A stretch of DNA of 64,000 nt from Lepturacanthus savala (Eukaryota; Chordata; Actinopteri; Scombriformes; Trichiuridae): contig CM060477.1 of NCBI GenBank assembly GCA_030544235.1, positions 25,813,538-25,877,537 of the forward strand, read 5' to 3'. The position numbers were made by a program, and so were the translations under genes. Of this stretch, positions 47,092 to 64,000 are shown in pieces (position 1 is the first letter of the stretch; every line of letters starts with the position of its first letter). The notes under the pieces are model-generated. The model did no database searches and was not told the origin of the DNA. It saw only the letters and a program-made list of their open reading frames with translations.

Positions 47092-49136
47092 GTGGTTTTG
47101 AAGACAAGTTCAACTTTAAAATCATCACTGCACCATGTGATTACCATTATCCATAAAGACAGAGGATAATGGAAGTCAACATGGATCCCCAATCCCAAAA
47201 GTTCATCAGGAACAACCAGAGAACCAGGAGATTGGACAAACTTCAAGAAGCTTGAAGATTCATAGGAGTTAAACGTGACACAAATCGAGTCAGGATAAGA
47301 GGCAACAACTTGGAACAACAGAACCAAGTTCCAAGTTGCAAATGAGGAGTTAAAGGTGGCACAGGAATACGGATACATTTGTGGGTGAGCTCCAGACAGA
47401 GACACACAAGTAGTTGTGTGTCTCTGTCTGGAGCTCACACACATATTTATCCATACAGAACTACGAATTTCTCAACCTCTAAGTTACAGATGAGGTTGAA
47501 TTCATGGGCGAGCTCCAGACAAAGAAAGGGAAAGTATTGAACTACAGGTTTCAGAAAATAGAAGCTGCACCTGAGGAGTTAAACATGGCTCATACATTGA
47601 GCCAGGATCAATTCCTGGGGCTGAGCAGCAACAACTTGGAGCTGAGCTCCAAGAAAATCTGGACATCAGGCGCTTCACATTTCACAAGGAGTTAAAGACA
47701 TATTGAGCCGGGATAAGTTCGTGGCTGACCTCCAGATGAAGGACACAACGTAGAGAAGTACGGATTTCAGGTCCTCCAAGTTAACATGAGGACCAATTCA
47801 CAGCTGACCTCCAGAATTAAAGGAACACAGATGCCTTCCAGAAGAAAGGAGTTCAGAAGCTTCAACTTTCACATGAAGAGTGAAAGATTGCTCATTACTG
47901 AGCCAGGATGAATTCATGGCTGACCTCCTTAAAAAGAGGAACATGCCTTCCAGAACAAAGACTTTCAGAAACTTCAACTTTCACATGGAGAGTGAAAGAT
48001 TGCTCATTACTGAGCCAGGATGAATTCAGGGCTGACCTCCTTAAAAAGAGGAACATGCCTTCTAGAACAAAGAAATCTAGAAACTTTAACTTTTACATGA
48101 AGAGTTGAAGGTTGCTTATATTGAGGCACTGTGATTTGACTGTTGACCTCCCTAAAAAGAGGAACATGCTTTACGAATTTCAGAAGCTTTAACTTTCACA
48201 TAGAGTTAAAGATTGCTCAAATTAAGCCAAGATGAATTCATGGCTGACCTCCTTAAAAAGAGGAATATACCTTCTAGAACAAAGAAATCTAGAAACTTTA
48301 ACTTTTACATGAAGAGTTGAAGATTGCTTAAATTGAGCCACTGTGATTTGACTGTTCACCTCCCTAAAAAGAGGAACATGCTTTACAAATTTCAGAAGCT
48401 TTAACTTTCACATAGAGTTAAAGATTGCTCAAATTAAGCCAAGATGAATTCATGGCTGACCTCCTTAAAATGAGGAATATGCCTTCTAGAACAAAGAAAT
48501 CTAGAAACTTTAATTTTTACATGAAGAGTTGAAGGTTGCTTATATTGAGGCACTGTGATTTGACTGTTGACCTCCCTAAAAAGAGGAACATGCTTTACGA
48601 ATTTCAGAAGCTTTAACTTTCACATAGAGTTAAAGATTGCTCAAATTAAGCCAAGATGAATTCATGGCTGACCTCCTTAAAAAGAGGAATATGCCTTCTA
48701 GAACAAAGAAATCTAGAAACTTTTACATGAAGAGTTGAAGGTTGCTTAAATTGAGCCACTGTGATTTGACTGTTGACCTCCCTAAAAAGAGGAACATGCT
48801 TTACGAATTTTAGAAGCTTTACCTTTCAGTTAAAGATTGCTCAAATTAAGCCAAGATGAATTCACAACCAGAAACAGAAACATCAAAGGACAAGGAATTT
48901 CAGAAGCTTCACTTTTCATATGAAGAGTTAAAGACTGCTCATAAATTGAGCCAGGATGAATTGAGGAGCACTTAATGAACAAGCTCCAATAAGAGAAGGA
49001 CAAGAACATCCTAATGGACCAAGAACTCCAGCTGCAAGACACATTAATAAAGGAAAGCGCTATCTGGAGAGAAGAAGAAGAGCTGGAAACACAGCGAGAT
49101 GCAGACCCTGAACATCTGGAAGCTCCTGAAGTGTGA
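47091..49136 (+). pseudogene. Unit 5 decayed coiled-coil repeat gene
   Basis: 28-codon frame at 47,169-47,255, helical frame at 47,504-47,695, in-register double repeat at 47,908-48,108, terminal remnant ending at 49,136. Broken between segments as elsewhere. Confidence 0.55.
47385..47438 (+). ncRNA. Unit 5 perfect hairpin
   Basis: Identical stem and loop to unit 1. Confidence 0.45.
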
Positions 49137-49796
49137 GGAATAACGTCCAGAATGCAAGATCTGAAACCGGAAGCAACGAATTGTCTGGGGTTGAAGATGG
49201 TAACAAAGAAGAAAGCCCAAACTATGAACCCCTAACTCCTAACCACTCACCCCTAACCCACTTTTAACCCTATAGATTGCTGAATCCTTCTGGTTACTCT
49301 ATGGGCCCTGTCATATGACCACCATACATCATAGAATGATGTAAGAGGAATAGACTGCCTACATACATCATAGAATGATGTATGGTGGTCAATGGCAAGG
49401 AACATCTTCATCTTTAAATCCTGCTTGTATGTAAATTCACAAATCAAGAAAGTAGCACTTTGTCACAGAGGTATATATGACTTTGAAAAATACGGAATGA
49501 GAAAAACTAAAGACTAGAGAGTTGCATAATTGACGTTGGAACTTCTCTCTCCCCGTGCTGATGTCAGGTATTAGACTTTCCGGTCGCTTTCTCATATTTC
49601 CAAAGTCAACGGTTTTACCACAAAGTGCGACTTTCGTGGCACATCATATGTGCAATTAATTGGACAAATCAAACAGGATTTAAACATAAGTTATTCTTTG
49701 CCATTTAACACCATAGAGATTTTTTTAAACAGGGTCCCATGTGGTATCTGGAAGTACTTAGGCAGTTTATTCCCCTGACTCCTGACTTATGGGTTC

Positions 49797-50001
<205 letters not shown>

Positions 50002-50441
50002 CTTAAAACTTCTCCCTGTGCTGTGACCTTGCCGTGGTGGAGAAGCTTAAGTGCTTCTAGGATTCTGAGAGCTGTGCTGGTCAGGTTTAACTTTACCAGA
50101 CTGGTCTCAGATTAGGAGCATGACTAAAGCCAGCACATCCCACAGTAAAAAAAACAAAAAAGAATATATACGTAGATTATATTAGTCACCGAAAATATCT
50201 ATCACAGAAAATATAACGCGATAATTTATTAATATCAGTCAATCAGTATTGGTCCATAATAGAACAATATTCAATATTCAATAAATATTCATATCTACAT
50301 GGTGTACATCCACATGCTCTGCAAATCATCTTGCTACTAATAATGATTTAGACATTTTTATAATGTTCTGTGTTTCAGGGATTCTCCCACTTGCTCTGCA
50401 AGATTAACAAGCAAGGGTCTGATCTGATTGTTCATGTTATA

Positions 50442-50482
<41 letters not shown>

Positions 50483-52071
50483 TTCATGCAACTTTAAGTT
50501 AGGTCTATTAAATTTTAGCGTTTTCAAAGCATCGTTCTTCATAATAATAATAACAATACTAAACTTTATTTCTATAGTACCTTTCATACAGAAATTAAGA
50601 TTGAAGTGCTTTACAACAGACATGAAAACATTAAAAGCATTAAAAACAATAAAAGTATGTTGAGAAAAAAGACAATTAAAAGAAACCTATGGGAAAGATT
50701 ATGCAAAATAGGTAAAACAACATTTGACAAATTGTGATAAGAAATAATGTCACAGATGCTGGATAGGAATCTATTTTTATATTTTTTAAAAAAGGAAATT
50801 ACTAAATCATGCCTAATATCTTTGATTAATACACTAAAATTCATATTTTCTTTTGTTAATTCAGATAAATTATGTACAACCAGTAATGCAAATCTCAAAA
50901 GGAACATATTTACATGAATAAAGTTAATGATCTGTTGTTTTAATATATATGTTTAATTAATTTTTATAAAAATATAGAAAAACTTGAAAAAAATAAATAA
51001 AAATGAATATATAAAATAAAAAAAGAAATAATGAATTATATACCTCTATAACTTTACAAAACTTTCTATCCTGGGCCTTTTTAACTTGTCTGACGCACAG
51101 AAATGTCTCTGTAGCGGCCCCTGGAAATTTTCAATACCGCCTCCACATTGGGCTTAGTTTCCCAATCGTCACGAAATTCGGCACACGCCTTAAACATGCC
51201 AAGACACACAAAAAAGCCTTGTAACAACATGGTGAAATCCCAACAGGAAGTCGCCAAAATGCACTTTTGGCCATTTCCACACCTCGCTTCAGATCATATA
51301 TATATAGTGTATATACATATATGTATACATATACATACACATACACACACATACAAACACATACATTAATGCATTACTCATTTTAATAACAAATGAATTA
51401 TTTCTCATCAGTTGACCTTTGACATTAGAGGGTGCATTTCGGATTCTCAACTGATAACAAAATATAATAATTATTCTAACGTTATTTGTAACACTTACAA
51501 ATAAAGTGCTTTGTAGAAAAAAAAATAACATTGTATTAGCACCTAATATTGTTGCTGATTTGTTGATTATTGTGAATTGTTATTTATTTTGGCTGTTTGT
51601 TTTACAAACTGAAGGAGCTGAAGAGATTATATTTCACTGTGATCACATATGATAGATGAAGGTTTATTGATAGAGTGACAAAAAATCAATACCTAACAAT
51701 CAGTATTAAAAAAGTGAAATGATCCCATTATTAAAACTTTCTATAAAAATCTGTCTCATCAAGAGGGATATAATGGGGAAATGACTCTTGTCTCTAATCA
51801 TCAATAAAAACATTGACCCGTTGATCAATGAATATGATTAATTGGATTAATATGGGTTTATAACCTGTTTTGCATGTTAATAAGTCAGTCAACAATATGA
51901 GATTCAAAAGTAAACAGCTACAGTTACCATGACTACATTAGGAGATTAGTATTTTGCCTGTGACATCACACGTCTATGACATCACCGAGGCCCAATGTGA
52001 TAACATGAGTGATGTCACAGAAAAGATCAAAGCAGTCTTTGATGTTTCAAATTCCCCCCTGCATCAGAGTC

Positions 52072-52102
52072 TATATAAGGACCCCACGGACACACACAGT
52101 CA
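52072..52102 (+). promoter_or_regulatory. Unit 6 TATA box and Inr
   Basis: TATATAAGG at 52,072-52,080 and TCAGT at +30, CRE-like inverted repeat upstream. Confidence 0.6.
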
Positions 52103-54035
52103 GTGGTTATGAAGACAAGTTCAACTTTAAAATCATCACTGCACCATGTGATTACCATTATCCATAAACACAGAGGATAATGGAAGTCAACATGGATCCC
52201 CAATCCCAAAAGTTCATCAGGAACAACCAGAGAACCAGGAGATTGGACAAACTTCAAGAAGCTTGAAGATTCATAGGAGTTAAACGTGACACAAATCGAG
52301 TCAGGATAAGAGGCAACAACTTGGAACAACAGAACCAAGTTCCAAGTTGCAAATGAGGAGTTAAAGGTGGCACAGGAATACGGATACATTTGTGGGTGAG
52401 CTCCAGACAGAGACACACAAGTAGTTGTGTGTCTCTGTCTGGAGCTCACACACATATTTATCCATACAGAACTACGAATTTCTCAACCTCTAAGTTACAG
52501 ATGAGGTTGAATTCATGGGCGAGCTCCAGACAAAGAAAGGGAAAGTATTGAACTACAGGTTTCAGAAAATAGAAGCTGCACCTGAGGAGTTAAACATGGC
52601 TCATACATTGAGCCAGGATCAATTCCTGGGGCTGAGCAGCAACGACTTGGAGCTGAGCTCCAAGAAAATCTGGACATCAGGCGCTTCACATTTCACAAGG
52701 AGTTAAAGACATATTGAGCCGGGATAAGTTCGTGGCTGACCTCCAGATGAAGGACACAACGTAGAGAAGTACGGATTTCAGGTCCTCCAAGTTAACATGA
52801 GGACCAATTCACAGCTGACCTCCAGAATTAAAGGAACACAGATGCCTTCCAGAAGAAAGGAGTTCAGAAGCTTCAACTTTCACATGAAGAGTGAAAGATT
52901 GCTCATTACTGAGCCAGGATGAATTCATGGCTGACCTCCTTAAAAAGAGGAATATGCCTTCTAGAACAAAGAAATCTAGAAACTTTAACTTTCAATTTAA
53001 GAGTTAGAGATTGCTTAAATTGAGCCACTGTGATTTGACTGTTGACCTCCCTAAAAAGAGGAACATGCTTTACGAATTTCAGAAGCTTTAACTCTCACAT
53101 AGAGTTAAAGATTGCTCAAATTAAGCCAAGATGAATTCATGGCTGACCTCCTTAAAAAGAGGAACATGCCTTCTAGAACAAAGAAATCTAGAAACTTTAA
53201 CTTTTACATGAAGAGTTGAAGGTTGCTTAAATTGAGCCACTGTAATTTGACTGTTGACCTCCCTAAAAAGAGGAACATGCTTTACGAATTTCAGAAGCTT
53301 TAACTTTGAGTTAAAGATTGCTCAAATTAAGCCAAGATGAATTCATGGCTGACCTCCTTAAAATGAGGAATATGCCTTCTAGAACAAAGAAATCTAGAAA
53401 CTTTAACTTTTACATGAAGAGTTGAAGGTTGCTTAAATTGAGGCACTGTGATTTGACTGTTGACCTCCCTAAAAAGAGGAACATGCTTTACGAATTTCAG
53501 AAGCTTTAACTTTCACATAGAGTTAAAGATTGCTCAAATTAAGCCAAGATGAATTCATGGCTGACCTCCATAAAAAGAGGAATATGCCTTCTAGAAGAAA
53601 GAAATCTAGAAACTTTAACTTTTACATGAAGAGTTGAAGGTTGCTTAAATTGAGCCACTGTGATTTGACTGTTGACCTCCCTAAAAAGAGGAACATGCTT
53701 TACGAATTTTAGAAGCTTTAACTTTCGGTTAAAGATTGCTCAAATTAAGCCAAGATGAATTCACAACCAGAAACAGAAACATCAAAGGACAAGGAATTTC
53801 AGAAGCTTCACTTTTCATATGAAGAGTTAAAGACTGCTCATAAATTGAGCCAGGATGAATTGAGGAGCACTTAATGAACAAGCTCCAATAAGAGAAGGAC
53901 AAGAACATCCTAATGGACCAAGAACTCCAGCTGCAAGACACATTAATAAAGGAAGGCGCTATCTGGAGAGAAGAAGAAGAGCTGGAAATACAGTGAGATG
54001 CAGACCCTGAACATCTGGAAGCTCCCGAAGTGTGA
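52102..54035 (+). pseudogene. Unit 6 decayed coiled-coil repeat gene
   Basis: 28-codon frame at 52,190-52,276, helical frame at 52,515-52,706, minisatellite at 52,918-53,754, terminal remnant with the extra TGA shared with unit 4. Confidence 0.55.
52396..52449 (+). ncRNA. Unit 6 perfect hairpin
   Basis: Identical stem and loop to unit 1. Confidence 0.45.
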
Positions 54036-54729
54036 GGAATAACGTCCAGAATGCAAGATCTGAAACCGGAAGCAACAAATTGTCTGGGGTTGAAGATGGT
54101 AACAAAGAAGAAAGCCCAAACTATGAACCCCTAACTCCTAACCACTCACCCCTAACCCACTTTTAACCCTATAGATTGCTGAATCCTTCTGGTTACTCTA
54201 TGGGCCCTGTCATATGACCACCATACATCATAGAATGATGTAAGAGGAATAGACTGCCTACATACATCATAGAATGATGTATGGTGGTCAATGGCAAGGA
54301 ACATCTTCATCTTTAAATCCTGCTTGTATGTAAATTCACAAATCAAGAAAGTAGCACTTTGTCACAGAAGTATATATGACTTTGAAAAATACGGAATGAG
54401 AAAAACTAAAGACTAGAGAGTTGCATAATTGACGTTGGAACTTCTCTCTCCCCGTGCTGATGTCAGGTATTAGACTTTCCGGTCGCTTTCTCATACTTCC
54501 AAAGTCAACGGTTTTACCACAAAGTGCGACTTTCATGGCACATCATATGTGCAATTAATTGGACAAATCAAACAGGATTTAAACATAAGTTATTCTTTGC
54601 CATTTAACACCATAGAGATTTTTTTAAACAGGGTCCCATGTGGTATCTGGAAGTACTTAGGCAGTCTATTCCTCTGACTCCTGACCACAACCCTTAACCT
54701 CATCATGATTTACATGATGAGGATATGGG

Positions 54730-54823
<94 letters not shown>

Positions 54824-54970
54824 CTTAAAACTTCTCCCTGTGCTGTGACCTTGCCGTGGTAGAGAAGCTTAAGTGATTCTAGGATTCTGAGAGCTGTGCT
54901 GGTCAGGTTTAACTTTACCAGACTTGTCTCAGATTAGGAGCATGACTAAAGCCAGCGCATCCCACAGTAA

Positions 54971-55015
<45 letters not shown>

Positions 55016-55470
55016 TTCATGCAACTTTAAGTTAAGTCTATGAAATTTTAGCGTTTTCAAAGCATCGTTCTTCATAGTAATAATAACAATACTAAACTTT
55101 ATTTCTATAGTACCTTTCATACAGAAATTAAGATTGAAGTGCTTTACAACAGACATGAAAACATTAAAAGCATTAAAAACAATAAAAGTATGTTGAGAAA
55201 AAAGACAATTAAAAGAAACCTATGGGAAAGATTATGCAAAATAGGTAAAACAACATTTGACAAATTGTGATAAGAAATAATGTCACAGCTGCTGGATAGG
55301 AATCTATTTTTATATTTTTAAAAAAAGGAAATTACTAAATCATGCCTAATATCTTTGATTAATACACTAAAATTCATATTTTCTTTTGTAAATTCTGATA
55401 CATTATGTACAACCAGTAATGCAAATCTCAAAAGGAACATATTTACATGAATAAAGTTAATAATTTGTTG

Positions 55471-55537
<67 letters not shown>

Positions 55538-56003
55538 TTATATATATAATATTATATATAATATTAATTTTTAGAAAATTATAGAAAAACTTAGTTGTAT
55601 TTTCATTCCAGTGGAAGGTATTTTTTTTGTTGATATTATGATGTACAATGACATTCTTGTTTCACACAAAAAATGTTAAAATTAAAATTACACCTATGTT
55701 AAAGGGACATTCTTATAACAGTAACAATTTTAATTTGATAGAAAAAGATAAAAATGAATATATAAAATAAAAAATAAATTTAAAAAGAAAAGAGGATTTA
55801 TAATAATTCATATTCCTCTATAACTTCACAAAACTTTCTAGCCTGGGCCTTTTTAACCCTTTTTAATACAAAAGAAAAATAGTCATTACATTGACTGGGG
55901 ATTTTACAAACCGCCTCTAGACACCAACGAAGAAGACTCGTGTTCCGCCCAAACACGTGTCTTCCGCTTCCTGCCCATAACACAACAGATTGAGCGGACC
56001 AAG

Positions 56004-61775
<5,772 letters not shown>

Positions 61776-63326
61776 GTGAGCAGCACAGCAGGTTCACACA
61801 CATCTAAACGCTAAATCACATTCAACAAACGAGCCGCTGATTTAAGTAAATTCAATAAAATGAATAATTGCTGCAAAATATCAAATATTTAATCTTTCCA
61901 GTTTTTCGCTATTGCAACTGCATAAATTCCTATGTTATCAGCAAATATCACACTTTTTTGCATAGCCGCATATTTCCTAATGTGCATAATTCTAGCAAAG
62001 TAGACCAAAAATACCGCCCATCTTTCACAAAATCCATATACATATATACCATGGATGTATTATAGAATTGGATACCGTACAGTCTCTCAATTTTTCCCAG
62101 TGGCCAATCATGGTACTGCAACAACAACAAAAAAAATCCGACCCAAAAGTTCTTTTCCCGTAGACCGCAATAGTAAAAGAGAAGCCTGTTGACAGGACAC
62201 CCCCAACCCTGTTAATTACTAATTAACTACTTTGTATTTTATATTTTATATTCATAGACTTTTTATCCCTCAAAACCTTTTTAATGTCCAGAAAAGCTCT
62301 GGAAAAGTCTATTCCCGATGAGACATCACAGCAGGAGGATGTTTTTTTTATATTATTATTTAATTATTTTTTTATTTTTCTTAGAATGGTTTTCTTGTGG
62401 TCAGCAAGTGAATTTTTTTTTTGCAATTTACACATTCTCATCGCCCCAGAGCATCATGGGAGGTGACTCTTTGACTCTACTGATCAGTCTCTACATAAAG
62501 TGGAAATAAACCTGGAAGTCAGGATCTTTTTTGGCGTATGTGCCAGGCGAGCAACCTCCATTGAATTTTTGTTTCTTGTACTTTACTGAAGTTGTTTCCG
62601 TTCTTTTCTTTAAAAACAGCTACAGCTACATTACATATAGTAGCGATACAACATATACAGTAGCATTAGCAACATACAGTAGCAAGTAGCATTAAGCTAA
62701 ACAGAAATGAACAATACTACCTTGTGAAGCTAACTGCTAGCCAAACATAAAAATAACATAAAAAGTTACAACATGGAGTGTCTGAAACTCATAAATACAC
62801 AGATACTTACAGACAAATGTCTCCAAGGTCTACATTTTAACAAAAAAACACATTAACCACGCTGAGGTTGAGCTTTATCTTTTCTGAGGGTCTGGTTTTA
62901 CCAAAAAAGATGGAGCAGACACAAATGAAGCAAAATGACATAGATCATAGATCACAAATCACAAAGCGAGCACTCACTCTGCCGCCAAACCTCAAACCCA
63001 ACGAGAATAAGGAGCACTTACTCTGATGCTGTTTTCACAAAACAAAGAAAATGTTGCTTTTAACTTTGAACTAATTTACTTTTTAAAGAAGACAACAGAC
63101 ATGTGGCAGAGTGTCTCCCTCACTTCATTTACCTCCATTATTGCTGCTACTGCAGCTACGTAACTTTTGCTATCTACGTAGTTACGTAGGTTCTGCTCAG
63201 TATCTGATAATCCACACTCAAAATTCCGTCCGTTTGAGTGCATCAAGTAAGTGCACATAGTGCACTACATTTTCACACACTGCATAGTGTGAACACACTT
63301 ATATACTTAAAATAGTACATGATTTG
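61776..63326. other. C1orf198 intron 5, no exon seen
   Basis: Searched for the expected short final exon (human-type ending FDFLDNW) and saw none. The sequence is AT-rich with short repeats such as TAGTAGC/TAGCATTAGC near 62,640-62,700. Confidence 0.45.
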
Positions 63327-63975
63327 GGACACAGCATCAGTGTTACTTATTTTTTGGGTCAGTGACAAAACTGCATGTGGTGTAACCCTAAAAACCTGCT
63401 ACCAGATAGTTTAACTGTCTTAAAAAAGTAAAAAAAAAAAAAAAAAATTAAAAACACATGCTATCAACTAGTTTTATGTTCTAGGTGGATTATATACAGC
63501 TCTGGAAGACCATTGCATTTTTTTTTCTGAAATGGGCATCTACATGTATTCCAGCCGTTCCATTTCCATGCCATTTTTACAATGTAGGTGGATTAAATAT
63601 TTAAAATCTATCATTCACTTTTTTTTACATCATCTGACATTCTGTGTAAAAAATGTTACAAATGGACTTTTAAATAACAAGAAATCTACATAAACACAAA
63701 ATGTGCATTTTGAGATACATGGTAAATGCTTCTTAAAACTGTATTTTAAAAAGTTTTTGACTTTCTCATCTCACCAACCATTATTTGCCACTGACCCTTT
63801 TATGGTTTAAGCTCATTTAGACCTTTGATGGGGTTTACGAGTAAAAAGACCAAAATAGGGTGCAAAATTCCTTGTAAATTATGAGATAATACCATAATAA
63901 CAATACCAAAATCAGTCAGTTTGATTGGGAAAAAATCACCAAAAAAATCATGAAATCCTGGTGAGAAACTGCAAG
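63327..63975 (+). repeat. Dispersed repeat interrupted by a miniature transposon
   Basis: Left part 63,327-63,355 and right part 63,798-63,975 together match the uninterrupted copy at 58,890-59,065. The intervening 442 bases are the element below. Confidence 0.6.
63356..63797 (+). mobile_element. Full-length GGGTCAGTGACAAA miniature transposon
   Basis: Terminal inverted repeats GGGTCAGTGACAAA and TTTGCCACTGACCC (one mismatch). The interior has ATGTGGTGTAACCCTAAAAA, TCTAGGTGGATTATATA and TTTTTGACTTTCTCAT. No transposase. TTAA beside several family ends suggests piggyBac-like target choice (inference). Confidence 0.75.
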
Positions 63976-64000
63976 TAAATCTGTTAAATATCTGAATCCT

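Larger units (their letters stand above)
51453..55860 (+). repeat. Array unit 6 (3'-truncated and diverged)
   Basis: Sister of unit 4. Sequence between its two (TA)n tracts is deleted (join near 54,970, GTAAAAAATATATA). A third (TA)n with AATATTAATTATATATA expansion sits at 55,478-55,550. About 170 foreign bases occupy 55,595-55,745. Homology resumes (TATTCCTCTATAACTT, GCCTGGGCCTTTTTAAC) and stops near 55,858. Confidence 0.85.

Noticed and set aside
61776..61814. Nine-residue read-through ending of C1orf198 exon 5
   Set aside because: The known family ending is different and GTGAGC after PTFSQ is a good donor, so a further exon beyond 64,000 is expected.

Overview
The window is vertebrate nuclear DNA, almost certainly from a teleost fish. 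Genes are split by GT-AG introns. Intergenic DNA is AT-rich and full of (TG)n, (TA)n and (TTA)n microsatellites and small inverted-repeat transposons of kinds common in ray-finned fish. The connexins belong to the fish Cx32-type alpha group. No prokaryotic, organellar or viral gene was seen.

Layout. 0-1.8 kb: the 5' end of an unrecognised minus-strand gene and a CpG-containing promoter zone with a large inverted repeat. 2.2-6.4 kb: a complete five-exon hsdl1 homologue (inactive hydroxysteroid dehydrogenase-like 1) whose dinucleotide-binding loop and Ser/Tyr/Lys positions are all substituted. 6.4-12.2 kb: intergenic DNA with a LINE 3' tail and microsatellites. 12.2-25.3 kb: three tandem connexin genes, all plus strand, with 2, 0 and 1 introns inside the coding sequence. 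25.4-55.9 kb: six head-to-tail copies of a 4.8-6.0 kb unit. 56.0 kb to the right edge: a C1orf198 homologue whose last coding exon lies outside the window.

The six-unit array is the outstanding feature. Each unit has a complete-looking RNA polymerase II core promoter: a CRE-like 12-bp inverted repeat, then TATATAAGG, then an Inr-like TCAGT exactly 30 bp downstream. Next come a 28-codon reading frame in good Kozak context, a perfect 25-bp-stem hairpin, a dimeric ~207-bp minisatellite, and broken reading frames sharing one helical vocabulary (KEFQKL..S.EELK.A..LSQDEF). I read it as a tandemly amplified, promoter-bearing gene for a coiled-coil repeat protein that has lost coding ability in every copy. 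It may now make noncoding or small RNA. Shared variants suggest that units 3-4 were duplicated as a block to give 5-6. The array begins about 40 bp after the third connexin's poly(A) signal and ends about 140 bp before the C1orf198 start codon.

The connexins presumably act together as a local family of gap-junction subunits. No functional link between hsdl1, the connexins and C1orf198 can be read from the sequence. A second notable point is the C1orf198 intron 1 acceptor, where (GT)~83 and T9 directly precede a 51-nt in-frame exon, an arrangement like the TGmTn tract of human CFTR.
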